Of a stretch of DNA of 64,000 nt, positions 50,669 to 59,135 are shown in pieces. Every line of letters begins with the position of its first letter. Position 1 is the first letter of the stretch. Origin of the DNA: Cellulomonas biazotea (GTDB taxonomy: Bacteria > Actinomycetota > Actinomycetes > Actinomycetales > Cellulomonadaceae). The stretch is taken from the NCBI RefSeq assembly GCF_004306155.1, contig NZ_BIMR01000038.1:42766-106765 (forward strand), in the 5' to 3' direction. A program made the translations under genes and the position numbers. The notes below the pieces were generated by a model. The model was not told the origin of the DNA, searched no databases, and saw only the letters and a program-made list of their open reading frames with translations.

Positions 50669-53600
50669 ATGGGCGAGGGTGCGACTCGACTCGACGGACC
50701 GGCGACGGCAGCGCTGCTGAAGACGGGGCGGTTCTTCACGCGCTGGGACGAGACCGACGACGGCCGGGCGGTGTTCCGTGAGGGCGGCCGGCGCGGCGAC
50801 GCGTTCTACCGGGACCGCTGGCGTCACGACAAGGTGGTCCGGTCGACCCACGGCGTGAACTGCACGGGCTCGTGCTCGTGGAAGGTCTACGTCAAGGACG
50901 GGATCATCACGTGGGAGGCGCAGCAGACGGACTACCCGTCGCCGGGCCCGGACCGTCCCGACTACGAGCCCCGCGGCTGCCCCCGCGGGGCTGCGTTCTC
51001 CTGGTACACGTACTCACCGACGCGGGTCCGCTACCCGTACGCGCGGGGTGTGCTGGTCGAGATGTACCGCGAGGCGAAGTCCCGCCTCCGCGACCCCGTC
51101 CTGGCCTGGGCGGACGTCGTCGGGGACCCGGAGCGTCGGCGCCGGTACCAGCGGGCGCGCGGCAAGGGCGGCCTGGTCCGGGTGTCGTGGGACGAGGCCG
51201 TCGAGATGGTCGCGGCGGCGCACGTGCACACGATCAAGACGCACGGGCCGGACCGGTGCGCGGGCTTCTCCCCGATCCCGGCGATGTCGATCGTGTCGCA
51301 CGCGGTGGGGACCCGGTTCGTGCAGCTCATCGGCGGCGTCATGACGTCGTTCTACGACTGGTACGCGGACCTGCCGGTCGCGAGCCCGCAGATGTTCGGC
51401 GACCAGACGGACGTCCCGGAGTCGGGCGACTGGTGGGACGCGACGTACCTGATGATGTGGGGCTCGAACGTCCCGGTGACGCGCACGCCGGACGCGCACT
51501 GGATGGCGGAGGTCCGCTACCGGGGCACGAAGGTCGTCACGGTGTCGCCGGACTACGCGGACAACACGAAGTTCGCGGACGAGTGGCTGCCGGCGCAGGC
51601 GGGGACGGACGCGGCGATGGCGATGGCGATGGGCCACGTCGTCCTGCGAGAGTACCTGGTCGACCGGGACGTGCCGTTCTTCCGGGACTACGTCAAGCAG
51701 TACACGGACCTGCCCTTCCTGGTGACGCTCGCGCCGCACGACGGCGACGGGACCGGGGGCGGGTACGTGCCGTCGAAGTTCCTGCGCGCCGCCGACCTGC
51801 CCGGCGCGGTCCCGGGCGCCGAGGGCGACGAGTGGAAGACGGTCCTGCTCGACGAGGCCACGGGGGCGCCGGTCGTCCCGAACGGCTCGATGGGCTTCCG
51901 GTACACGGAGTCGGGCGAGGGCCGCTGGAACCTCGACCTGGAGGGTGTCGCCCCGGCGCTGAGCGCCAGCGACGCTGCGGGTGGGACGGCCGAGGGCGTC
52001 ACCGTGCTGCTGCCGTGCTTCGACCAGCCCGACGGCTCGGGGTCGGTCCTGCGCCGCGGGGTCCCGGCCAGGCGCGTCGGCGACCACCTCGTCACGACGG
52101 TGTACGACCTGATGCTCGCGCAGTACGGCGTGGGCCGCGACGGGCTGCCGGGGGAGTGGGCGAGCGGCTACGACGACGCGGACACCCCGTACACGCCGGC
52201 CTGGCAGGAGGCCATCACGTCGGTGCCGGCGGCGGCGGTCACGCGCATCGCACGGGAGTTCGCGACGAACGCGGAGAAGTCCCGCGGCCGCTCGATGATC
52301 ATCATGGGTGCGGGCATCTGCCAGTGGTTCCACGGCGACGCGACGTACCGCGCGATCCTCGCGCTGCTGGCCCTGACCGGCTGCTTCGGGCGCAACGGCG
52401 GCGGCTGGGCGCACTACGTCGGGCAGGAGAAGTGCCGCCCGCTGACCGGCTGGCTGTCGCTCGCGAACGCGCTCGACTGGTCGCGTCCGCCGCGCACGAT
52501 GACGGGCACGTCGTACTGGTACATGCACACCGACCAGTGGCGGTTCGACGGCTACCGCGCGGACGCGCTGGCGTCGCCGCTGGCCGAGGGGCACCTCGCG
52601 GGGATGCACACCGCCGACACGATCGCGCAGTCGGCGCGGCTCGGGTGGATGCCGTTCTACCCGCAGTTCGACCGCAACCCCCTGGACCTGGCGGACGAGC
52701 TGCGCGCGGCGGCGGACGCGGGGGAGGCGCCCGACCCGACCACCGCGCTGGTGGAGCGCCTCGCCGACCGGCGCGTGCGGTTCGCCGTCGAGGACGTCGA
52801 CGCCCCGGAGAACTGGCCGCGCACGCTCATCCTGTGGCGCGCGAACCTCCTGGGGTCGTCGGCCAAGGGCAACGAGTACTTCCTGCGGTACCTGCTGGGC
52901 ACGCACTCGAACGTCACCGCGGAGCCGTCCGACGTGCGCCCGACCGAGGTGACCTGGCGGGACGACATCCCCGAGGGCAAGCTCGACCTGCTGGTCAGCG
53001 CGGACTTCCGGATGACGTCCACCACGCTCCTGTCCGACGTGGTCCTGCCCGCGGCGACCTGGTACGAGAAGTACGACCTGTCCTCGACGGACATGCACCC
53101 CTTCGTGCACGCGTTCACGCCCGCGATCGACCCGCCGTGGGAGTCGCGGTCCGACTTCGACGCCTTCCACCTGGTCGCCCGCCGGTTCTCCGACCTCGCC
53201 CGCACGCACCTCGGCACCCGCCACGACGTCGTGAGCGTGCCGGTGCAGCACGACACCCCCGGTGAGGCGGTCCAGGCGGGCGGCGTGGCCCGCGACTGGG
53301 CCCGCGGCGACCTGCCGCCGACCCCGGGCGTCAACCTGCCGCTGCTGCAGGTCGTCGAGCGCGACTACACGGCGATCGCCGACAAGCTCGGGTCGCTCGG
53401 CCCGCTCGCCGACCGGCTGGGCTTCACGATCAAGAACGTCACGTACCGGCTGGAGCACGAGGTCGAGCGGCTCGGGAAGCTCAACGGCGTCATGCTCGGC
53501 GGCGCGGGCGACGGGCGGCCCGCGCTGGACACGGACGTCAAGCTCGCCGAGGCGATCCTGTCGCTGTCCGGCACGACCAACGGCGAGCTCGCGACGCAGG

Positions 53601-54394
53601 GGTTCCGCAGCCTCGAGCGTCGCGTCGGCAAGCCGCTCGCGGACCTCGCGGAGGGCTCGGAGGAGAAGCGGATCACGTTCGCCGACACCCAGGCCCGCCC
53701 GGTGCCCGTCATCACGTCGCCGGAGTGGTCGGGGTCGGAGACGGGCGGGCGGCGGTACGCGCCGTTCACCGTCAACGTCGAGCGGCTCAAGCCGTGGCAC
53801 ACCCTGACGGGCCGCATGCACCTGTTCCTCGACCACGACTGGATGAAGGACCTCGGCGAGGCGCTGCCGATCTACCGACCACCCCTCGACCTGCACACGC
53901 TGCTCGGCGAGCCGCGGCTCGGCCCCGACGGCTCCGCGCAGGTGACCGTCCGGTACCTCACGCCGCACTCCAAGTGGTCCATCCACTCCGAGTACCAGGA
54001 CAACCTGCTCATGCTGTCGCTGTCGCGCGGCGGCCCGACGTGCTGGATGTCGCCGCAGGACGCGGAGGTCATCGGCGCCGCCGACAACGACTGGGTCGAG
54101 TGCGCGAACGGCAACGGCATCTTCATCGCCCGCGCGATCGTCAGCCCGCGCATGCCGCAGGGGGTCGTCTACGTGCACCACGCGCAGGAGCGCACGATCG
54201 ACGTCCCGAAGTCGGAGCGGACCGGGCGCCGCGGCGGCATCCACAACTCGGTGACCCGCCTGCTGGTCAAGCCGACGCACCTCATCGGCGGCTACGCGCA
54301 GCTGTCCTACACGTTCAACTACCTCGGCCCGACCGGGAACCAGCGGGACATGGTCGCGACGATCCGTCGTCGTTCGCAGGAGGTGGAGTACTGA
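50669..54394 (+). CDS. narG: Respiratory nitrate reductase, alpha (molybdopterin) subunit
   Basis: 1241 residues from ATG 50669, the usual length for NarG. The [4Fe-4S] motif is complete as HX3CX3CX34C: His61, Cys65, Cys69 (THGVNCTGSCSW) and Cys104 (PRGCPRGA). FVQLIGGVMTSFYDWYADLP carries the Asp that ligates molybdenum. Later blocks such as LYLMMWGSNVPVTRTPDAHWMAE-like text, SKWSIHSEYQDNLLMLSLSRGGP and a TAT-type start being absent fit a cytoplasm-facing NarG. It reduces nitrate to nitrite using electrons from quinol via NarH and NarI. It leads the operon narGHJIK. Confidence 0.97.
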   Translation: MGEGATRLDGPATAALLKTGRFFTRWDETDDGRAVFREGGRRGDAFYRDRWRHDKVVRSTHGVNCTGSCSWKVYVKDGIITWEAQQTDYPSPGPDRPDYEPRGCPRGAAFSWYTYSPTRVRYPYARGVLVEMYREAKSRLRDPVLAWADVVGDPERRRRYQRARGKGGLVRVSWDEAVEMVAAAHVHTIKTHGPDRCAGFSPIPAMSIVSHAVGTRFVQLIGGVMTSFYDWYADLPVASPQMFGDQTDVPESGDWWDATYLMMWGSNVPVTRTPDAHWMAEVRYRGTKVVTVSPDYADNTKFADEWLPAQAGTDAAMAMAMGHVVLREYLVDRDVPFFRDYVKQYTDLPFLVTLAPHDGDGTGGGYVPSKFLRAADLPGAVPGAEGDEWKTVLLDEATGAPVVPNGSMGFRYTESGEGRWNLDLEGVAPALSASDAAGGTAEGVTVLLPCFDQPDGSGSVLRRGVPARRVGDHLVTTVYDLMLAQYGVGRDGLPGEWASGYDDADTPYTPAWQEAITSVPAAAVTRIAREFATNAEKSRGRSMIIMGAGICQWFHGDATYRAILALLALTGCFGRNGGGWAHYVGQEKCRPLTGWLSLANALDWSRPPRTMTGTSYWYMHTDQWRFDGYRADALASPLAEGHLAGMHTADTIAQSARLGWMPFYPQFDRNPLDLADELRAAADAGEAPDPTTALVERLADRRVRFAVEDVDAPENWPRTLILWRANLLGSSAKGNEYFLRYLLGTHSNVTAEPSDVRPTEVTWRDDIPEGKLDLLVSADFRMTSTTLLSDVVLPAATWYEKYDLSSTDMHPFVHAFTPAIDPPWESRSDFDAFHLVARRFSDLARTHLGTRHDVVSVPVQHDTPGEAVQAGGVARDWARGDLPPTPGVNLPLLQVVERDYTAIADKLGSLGPLADRLGFTIKNVTYRLEHEVERLGKLNGVMLGGAGDGRPALDTDVKLAEAILSLSGTTNGELATQGFRSLERRVGKPLADLAEGSEEKRITFADTQARPVPVITSPEWSGSETGGRRYAPFTVNVERLKPWHTLTGRMHLFLDHDWMKDLGEALPIYRPPLDLHTLLGEPRLGPDGSAQVTVRYLTPHSKWSIHSEYQDNLLMLSLSRGGPTCWMSPQDAEVIGAADNDWVECANGNGIFIARAIVSPRMPQGVVYVHHAQERTIDVPKSERTGRRGGIHNSVTRLLVKPTHLIGGYAQLSYTFNYLGPTGNQRDMVATIRRRSQEVEY

Positions 54395-54395
54395 C

Positions 54396-56138
54396 ATGAG
54401 AGTCATGGCGCAGATGGCGATGGTCATGAACCTCGACAAGTGCATCGGGTGCCACACCTGCTCGGTCACGTGCAAGCAGGCGTGGACGAACCGCGCGGGC
54501 GTCGAGTACGTGTGGTTCAACAACGTCGAGACCCGGCCCGGCCAGGGCTACCCGCGACGGTACGAGGACCAGGAGCAGTGGCGCGGCGGCTGGACGCTCA
54601 ACCGGCGCGGGAACCTCACGCTCAAGGCCGGCGGACGCGTCAAGAAGCTCCTGACGATCTTCGCGAGCCCCGTGCAGCCGAAGCTCGAGGACTACTACGA
54701 GCCGTGGACGTACGACTACGAGAAGCTCACCGACGCCCCGCTCGGCGACGACTTCCCGGTCGCCCGCCCCAAGTCCCTCATCACGGGCGAGGACACCAAG
54801 GTCTCGTGGTCGGCGAACTGGGACGACAACCTGGGCGGCGCCGCCGAGATGGGGCACCTCGACCCCGTCGTCGAGAAGGTCCGCGCCGAGTCCGAGGACA
54901 AGATCAAGTTCGAGCTCGAGAAGACCTTCATGATGTACCTGCCGCGGATCTGCGAGCACTGCCTCAACCCGTCGTGCATGGCGTCGTGCCCGTCCGGGGC
55001 GATCTACAAGCGGGCCGAGGACGGCATCGTCCTCGTCGACCAGGACCGCTGCCGCGGCTGGCGCCAGTGCATCACCGGCTGCCCGTACAAGAAGATCTAC
55101 TTCAACCACAAGACCGGCAAGGCCGAGAAGTGCACGATGTGCTACCCGCGCGTCGAGGTCGGCCTGCCGACGGTCTGCTCGGAGACGTGCGTCGGGCGGC
55201 TGCGGTACCTCGGGCTCGTCCTGTACGACGCCGACCGCGTCACGGAGGCCGCGTCCGTGCCGGACGACCAGGACCTCTACGAGGCGCAGCTCGACCTCAT
55301 GCTCGACCCGACGGACCCCGCGGTCGTCGCCGCGGCCCGCGAGCAGGGCATCCCCGCCGACTGGATGGACGCGGCCCGCCGCTCCCCGGTGTACGCCCTG
55401 GCCAAGACGTACCGCGTGGCCCTCCCGCTGCACCCCGAGTACCGGACGATGCCGATGGTCTGGTACGTCCCGCCGCTGTCGCCGGTCGTCGACCTGCTGC
55501 GCGAGCAGGGCCACGACGCCGAGGACCACGGCAACCTGTTCGGCGCGATCGAGGCGCTGCGGATCCCCGTCGAGTACCTCGCCGAGCTGTTCACCGCGGG
55601 CGACACCGAGGTCGTCACCGGCGTCCTGCGCCGCCTCGCGGCCATGCGCGGCTACCTGCGCGGCATCACGCTCGACGACACCGCAGACGAGCGCATCCCC
55701 GCGTCCGTCGGGATGTCCGGGCAGCTCATGTACGCGATGTACCGGCTGCTCGCGATCGCGAAGTACGAGGACCGGTACGTCATCCCCAAGGCCCACGAGG
55801 AGCGCGGGCACGAGCTCGAGGAGCTCGGCTGCTCGCTCGACTTCGACGAGGGCCCCGGCATGTACGAGCAGTCGCCGTTCGGGGAGGCGTCGGGCCGGCC
55901 CGTGCCCGTCGCCGTCGAGACGTTCCACGCCCTCAAGCAGCGCCAGACGTCCGACGGCGTCACGACGCCCAGCGAGATGCACGGCCGCGTCAACCTGCTC
56001 AACTGGGACGGCAAGGGCACGCCGCCCGGCCTGTTCCCCGCGTCCGACGTGCGCGCGACCGCGCCCGAGCCCGGTGCCGCGGGCGGCGCGAGCGACGGTC
56101 CCGCCGTCGACCCCGGCGTCACGGGGACACGGTCGTGA
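54396..56138 (+). CDS. narH: Respiratory nitrate reductase, beta (iron-sulfur) subunit
   Basis: 580 residues from ATG 54396, one base after the narG stop. Four Cys clusters are present: CIGCHTCSVTCK, CEHCLNPSCMASCPSG, CRGWRQCITGCPYKK and CTMCYPRVEVGLPTVCSETCVGR. The Trp in CRGWRQC replaces the Cys of a normal [4Fe-4S] site and marks the [3Fe-4S] cluster characteristic of NarH. Its C-terminal extension beyond residue 510 is Ala/Gly/Pro-rich. It passes electrons from NarI haem to NarG. The stop overlaps the narJ GTG. Confidence 0.97.
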   Translation: MRVMAQMAMVMNLDKCIGCHTCSVTCKQAWTNRAGVEYVWFNNVETRPGQGYPRRYEDQEQWRGGWTLNRRGNLTLKAGGRVKKLLTIFASPVQPKLEDYYEPWTYDYEKLTDAPLGDDFPVARPKSLITGEDTKVSWSANWDDNLGGAAEMGHLDPVVEKVRAESEDKIKFELEKTFMMYLPRICEHCLNPSCMASCPSGAIYKRAEDGIVLVDQDRCRGWRQCITGCPYKKIYFNHKTGKAEKCTMCYPRVEVGLPTVCSETCVGRLRYLGLVLYDADRVTEAASVPDDQDLYEAQLDLMLDPTDPAVVAAAREQGIPADWMDAARRSPVYALAKTYRVALPLHPEYRTMPMVWYVPPLSPVVDLLREQGHDAEDHGNLFGAIEALRIPVEYLAELFTAGDTEVVTGVLRRLAAMRGYLRGITLDDTADERIPASVGMSGQLMYAMYRLLAIAKYEDRYVIPKAHEERGHELEELGCSLDFDEGPGMYEQSPFGEASGRPVPVAVETFHALKQRQTSDGVTTPSEMHGRVNLLNWDGKGTPPGLFPASDVRATAPEPGAAGGASDGPAVDPGVTGTRS

Positions 56139-56812
56139 GGCGCCGGGAGGCCGCGCGGCTCGCGACGGCCCGCGTCGTGCACCAGGTCGCGTCGTGGTGC
56201 CTCGCGTACCCCGACGACGACCTCGTCGACCGGCTGCCGCTGCTCGTGGCCGCGGTCGACGAGCTGCCCGCCGGGGCCGCGCGCGACGGCCTGCGCGCGT
56301 TCCTCGACCACGCCGCGACGACCCCGCTGCCCGACCTGCAGCGTGCCTACGTCGACGCGTTCGACCTGTCGGGCCGCCAGACGCTCTACCTGTCGTACTG
56401 GACCGACGGCGACACCCGTCGCCGCGGCGAGGTCCTCGCGGCGTTCAAGGCGCGCTACCGGGCGTCCGGGATGCTCGTCGACACCCGCGGCGAGCTGCCT
56501 GACCACCTGCCGCTCGTCCTCGAGTACGCGGCGGTGGCCGACCCCGTCGACGGCGCCGCTCTCCTGCAGGAGTACCGGGCGAGCCTCGAGCTGGTCCGCC
56601 TCGCGCTCGTGGACGCCACCAGCCCGTGGACCGGGGTGCTGACCGCCGTCTGCGCGACGCTGCCCGGTGAGTCGCCACGCGACCGCGCCGCCGTGCACGC
56701 CATGGCCCAGGCCGGGCCGCCGCGCGAGTCCGTCGGGCTCGACGTCGCCGACCCGCGCCTGCTGCCGCTCGCCGCCGCACCCGGCGCCGGCGCGACCGGG
56801 GGGAGCCGCTGA
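56135..56812 (+). CDS. narJ: Nitrate reductase assembly chaperone
   Basis: 225 residues from GTG 56135, overlapping narH by GTGA. The NarJ pattern is seen in VHQVASWCLAYPDDDLVDRLPLL, LQRAYVDAFDLSGRQTLYLSYWTDGDTRRRGEVLAAFKARYRASG and LPDHLPLVLEYAA. NarJ inserts the molybdenum cofactor into NarG and is not part of the final enzyme. TGATG overlap with narI. Confidence 0.93.
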   Translation: MRRREAARLATARVVHQVASWCLAYPDDDLVDRLPLLVAAVDELPAGAARDGLRAFLDHAATTPLPDLQRAYVDAFDLSGRQTLYLSYWTDGDTRRRGEVLAAFKARYRASGMLVDTRGELPDHLPLVLEYAAVADPVDGAALLQEYRASLELVRLALVDATSPWTGVLTAVCATLPGESPRDRAAVHAMAQAGPPRESVGLDVADPRLLPLAAAPGAGATGGSR

Positions 56813-57573
56813 TGGACGTCCTGCTCTGGGGTGTCGTGCCCTACCTCGCGATCGTCACGCTCGTCGGCGGCACGATCTGGCGGTACCGCTACGACCAGTT
56901 CGGCTGGACCACCCGCTCGTCGCAGCTCTACGAGTCGCGGCTGCTGCGCATCGGCAGCCCGCTGTTCCACTTCGGGCTCGTGTTCGTCATCGTCGGGCAC
57001 GTCGGCGGGCTCGTGATCCCGCAGTCCTGGACCGACGCCGTCGGCCTCTCGCAGGAGGCGTACCACGCGATGGCGCTGGTGATCGGGGGCATCGCGGGGT
57101 TCTGCACGCTCGTCGGCGTCGCGATCCTCGTCTACCGCCGCCGCCGCACCGGGCCCGTGTTCATGGCGACGACCAAGAACGACAAGACGATGTACGTGGC
57201 GCTCGTCGCCGCGATCGTGCTCGGCCTCTGGACGACGCTCAACTCGGTCGGCGCCGGCCACGAGGCGCACAACTACCGCGAGAGCGTCGCCCCCTGGTTC
57301 CGGTCGCTGTTCGTCCTGCAGCCCGACGTCGCGTCCATGGCGGCGGCGCCCGCGTCGTTCCAGTGGCACACGCTCGTCGGGCTCGTCCTCATCGCGATCT
57401 TCCCGTTCACGCGCCTCGTGCACGCGTTCACCGCCCCGCTGCACTACCTGTTCCGCCCGTACGTCGTGTACCGCAGCCGTGACGCCCGCCCGACGCCCGG
57501 GGCCAGCGCGCCGCGGCCCGGGTGGGACCCGGTCGGCACGCGTGACCGCGAACGATCGGGGAAGCGTCGATGA
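56812..57573 (+). CDS. narI: Respiratory nitrate reductase, gamma (cytochrome b) subunit
   Basis: 253 residues from ATG 56812. Five hydrophobic helices are seen, starting with VLLWGVVPYLAIVTLVGGTIWRYRYDQFGWTTRSSQLYES, followed by FHFGLVFVIVGHVGGLVIP and FQWHTLVGLVLIAIFPFTRLVHAFTAPLHYLF. His residues in the GHVGG, H(T)LVG and LVHAF segments are the usual ligands of the two haems b. It oxidises quinol in the membrane and anchors NarGH. Overlaps narK by ATGA. Confidence 0.95.
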   Translation: MDVLLWGVVPYLAIVTLVGGTIWRYRYDQFGWTTRSSQLYESRLLRIGSPLFHFGLVFVIVGHVGGLVIPQSWTDAVGLSQEAYHAMALVIGGIAGFCTLVGVAILVYRRRRTGPVFMATTKNDKTMYVALVAAIVLGLWTTLNSVGAGHEAHNYRESVAPWFRSLFVLQPDVASMAAAPASFQWHTLVGLVLIAIFPFTRLVHAFTAPLHYLFRPYVVYRSRDARPTPGASAPRPGWDPVGTRDRERSGKRR

Positions 57574-58775
57574 CGACGACCGCACCGGCGACCCGCGTCG
57601 CGGGCCGCACGCTCAACCTCGTCCTGGCGACGTGGACGTTCGCCATCACGTTCTGGGCGTGGAACATCATCGGCCCGCTCGCCGCGCGCTACACCGAGGA
57701 GCTCGGGCTGTCGGCGACCGAGAAGTCGCTGCTCGTCGCGACGCCCGTGCTGGTCGGCGCGGTCGGCCGCATCCCCGTGGGCGCGCTCGCGGACCGCTAC
57801 GGCGGCCGCCTCATGCTCGGCGTCCTGTCCCTCGTGTCGATCGTGCCCGTGCTGCTCGTCGCGTTCGCAGGGGAGCAGGGCTCGTACGTCCTGCTCCTCG
57901 TGTTCGGCTTCCTGCTCGGCGTCGCGGGCACGACGTTCGCGGCCGGCATCCCGTTCGTCAACGCCTGGTACGAGCCCGCCCGGCGCGGGTTCGCGACCGG
58001 CGTCTTCGGGATCGGCATGGGCGGCACGGCCCTGTCGTCGTTCTTCACGCCGCGGTTCGTCGCGACGTTCGGGTACGTGCCGACGCACCTCATCGTCGCC
58101 GCCGCGCTCGGCGTGACGGGTCTCGTCGTGCTGACGGTCATGCGGGACGCCCCCGCCTGGCGGCGCTCGACCGACCGCGTGCTGCCCAAGCTCGCCGCGG
58201 CGCTCAAGCTCCCCGTCACGTGGCAGATGTCGTTCCTGTACGCGGTGACGTTCGGCGGCTTCGTCGCGTTCTCCACCTACCTGCCGACCTACCTGAGCGA
58301 CGTCTACGGCTTCGACCTCGCCGACGCGGGCGCCCGCACCGCCGGGTTCGCGATCGCCGCCGTCGTCGCCCGCCCGCTCGGCGGGATCCTGTCCGACCGG
58401 TGGCACCCGAAGCCGATCGTCCTCGTGTCGTTCGCGGGGGCCGCCGTGATGGCGCTCGTCATCGCGACCAAGCCGCAGCCGGAGATCCCCGCGGGCCTCA
58501 CGTTCGTCACCATGGCGTTCTTCCTGGGCATCGGCACGGGCGGCGTGTTCGCGTGGGTCGCGCGCCGCGCACCCGCCGACCGGGTCGGTTCCGTGTCGGG
58601 CATCGTCGGTGCCGCGGGCGGGCTCGGCGGGTACTTCCCGCCGCTCGTCATGGGGGCCACCTACGACGAGGCGACGCAGTCCTACACGGTCGGCCTGGTG
58701 CTCCTCAGCGCGACCGCCGTGGTGTCGTTCCTGTTCGTCCTGCTCCGCCTCAAGCGCGAGGACCGTCCCGCATGA
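57570..58775 (+). CDS. narK: NarK-type nitrate/nitrite transporter
   Basis: 401 residues from ATG 57570, overlapping the narI stop. About 12 transmembrane segments are present. The nitrate/nitrite porter signature is visible in the first half (RIPVGALADRYGGRLML, then GFLLGVAGTTFAAGIPFVNAWYEPARRGFATGVFGIGMGGTALSS). The second half has GGFVAFSTYLPTYLSDVYGF and GSVSGIVGAAGGLGGYFPPL. It moves nitrate in and/or nitrite out to feed the reductase. Last gene of the operon, with a strong hairpin 195 nt downstream. Confidence 0.95.
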   Translation: MTTTAPATRVAGRTLNLVLATWTFAITFWAWNIIGPLAARYTEELGLSATEKSLLVATPVLVGAVGRIPVGALADRYGGRLMLGVLSLVSIVPVLLVAFAGEQGSYVLLLVFGFLLGVAGTTFAAGIPFVNAWYEPARRGFATGVFGIGMGGTALSSFFTPRFVATFGYVPTHLIVAAALGVTGLVVLTVMRDAPAWRRSTDRVLPKLAAALKLPVTWQMSFLYAVTFGGFVAFSTYLPTYLSDVYGFDLADAGARTAGFAIAAVVARPLGGILSDRWHPKPIVLVSFAGAAVMALVIATKPQPEIPAGLTFVTMAFFLGIGTGGVFAWVARRAPADRVGSVSGIVGAAGGLGGYFPPLVMGATYDEATQSYTVGLVLLSATAVVSFLFVLLRLKREDRPA

Positions 58776-58969
58776 CGACGCGGATATGCGGCCTCCCGGA
58801 CGGGTTCTCGCAGGTCGTCGGCGCGTCGCCCGCGCGGTGTTACCCGTTCGTATGAATCACCCGTGCGGACCTGCCCTGGACGTTTGACCAGGAGCCCGTC
58901 CATGCCGCACACTCGTACTCGACGGTGCGCATCGCCTGCCCCCTGCGCGGTGCGCACCGTTTCTGCTTC

Positions 58970-59008
58970 CCACGAGCGGGACGGGTCCACGACCTGTCCC
59001 GCTCGTGG
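58970..59008. terminator. Strong hairpin downstream of narK
   Basis: CCACGAGCGGGAC and GTCCCGCTCGTGG pair perfectly, and four more inner pairs (one G-T) extend the stem to 17 bp around a 5-base loop. No T-run follows, as in many actinomycete terminators. It lies in the 360-nt gap between narK and the large helicase-like gene; I see no gene in the rest of that gap (58776-59135). Confidence 0.7.
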
Positions 59009-59135
59009 CGTCTCCGGGCACGTGCGCACCACCGACCAGCCACCCGGGAACGGGGGAGAACCGCATGACGACGCCTTCCGGGGACCCCGGCGCGCCACCC
59101 GGCCGACCGACCCGACGGCCGTTACCGTTCCGAGG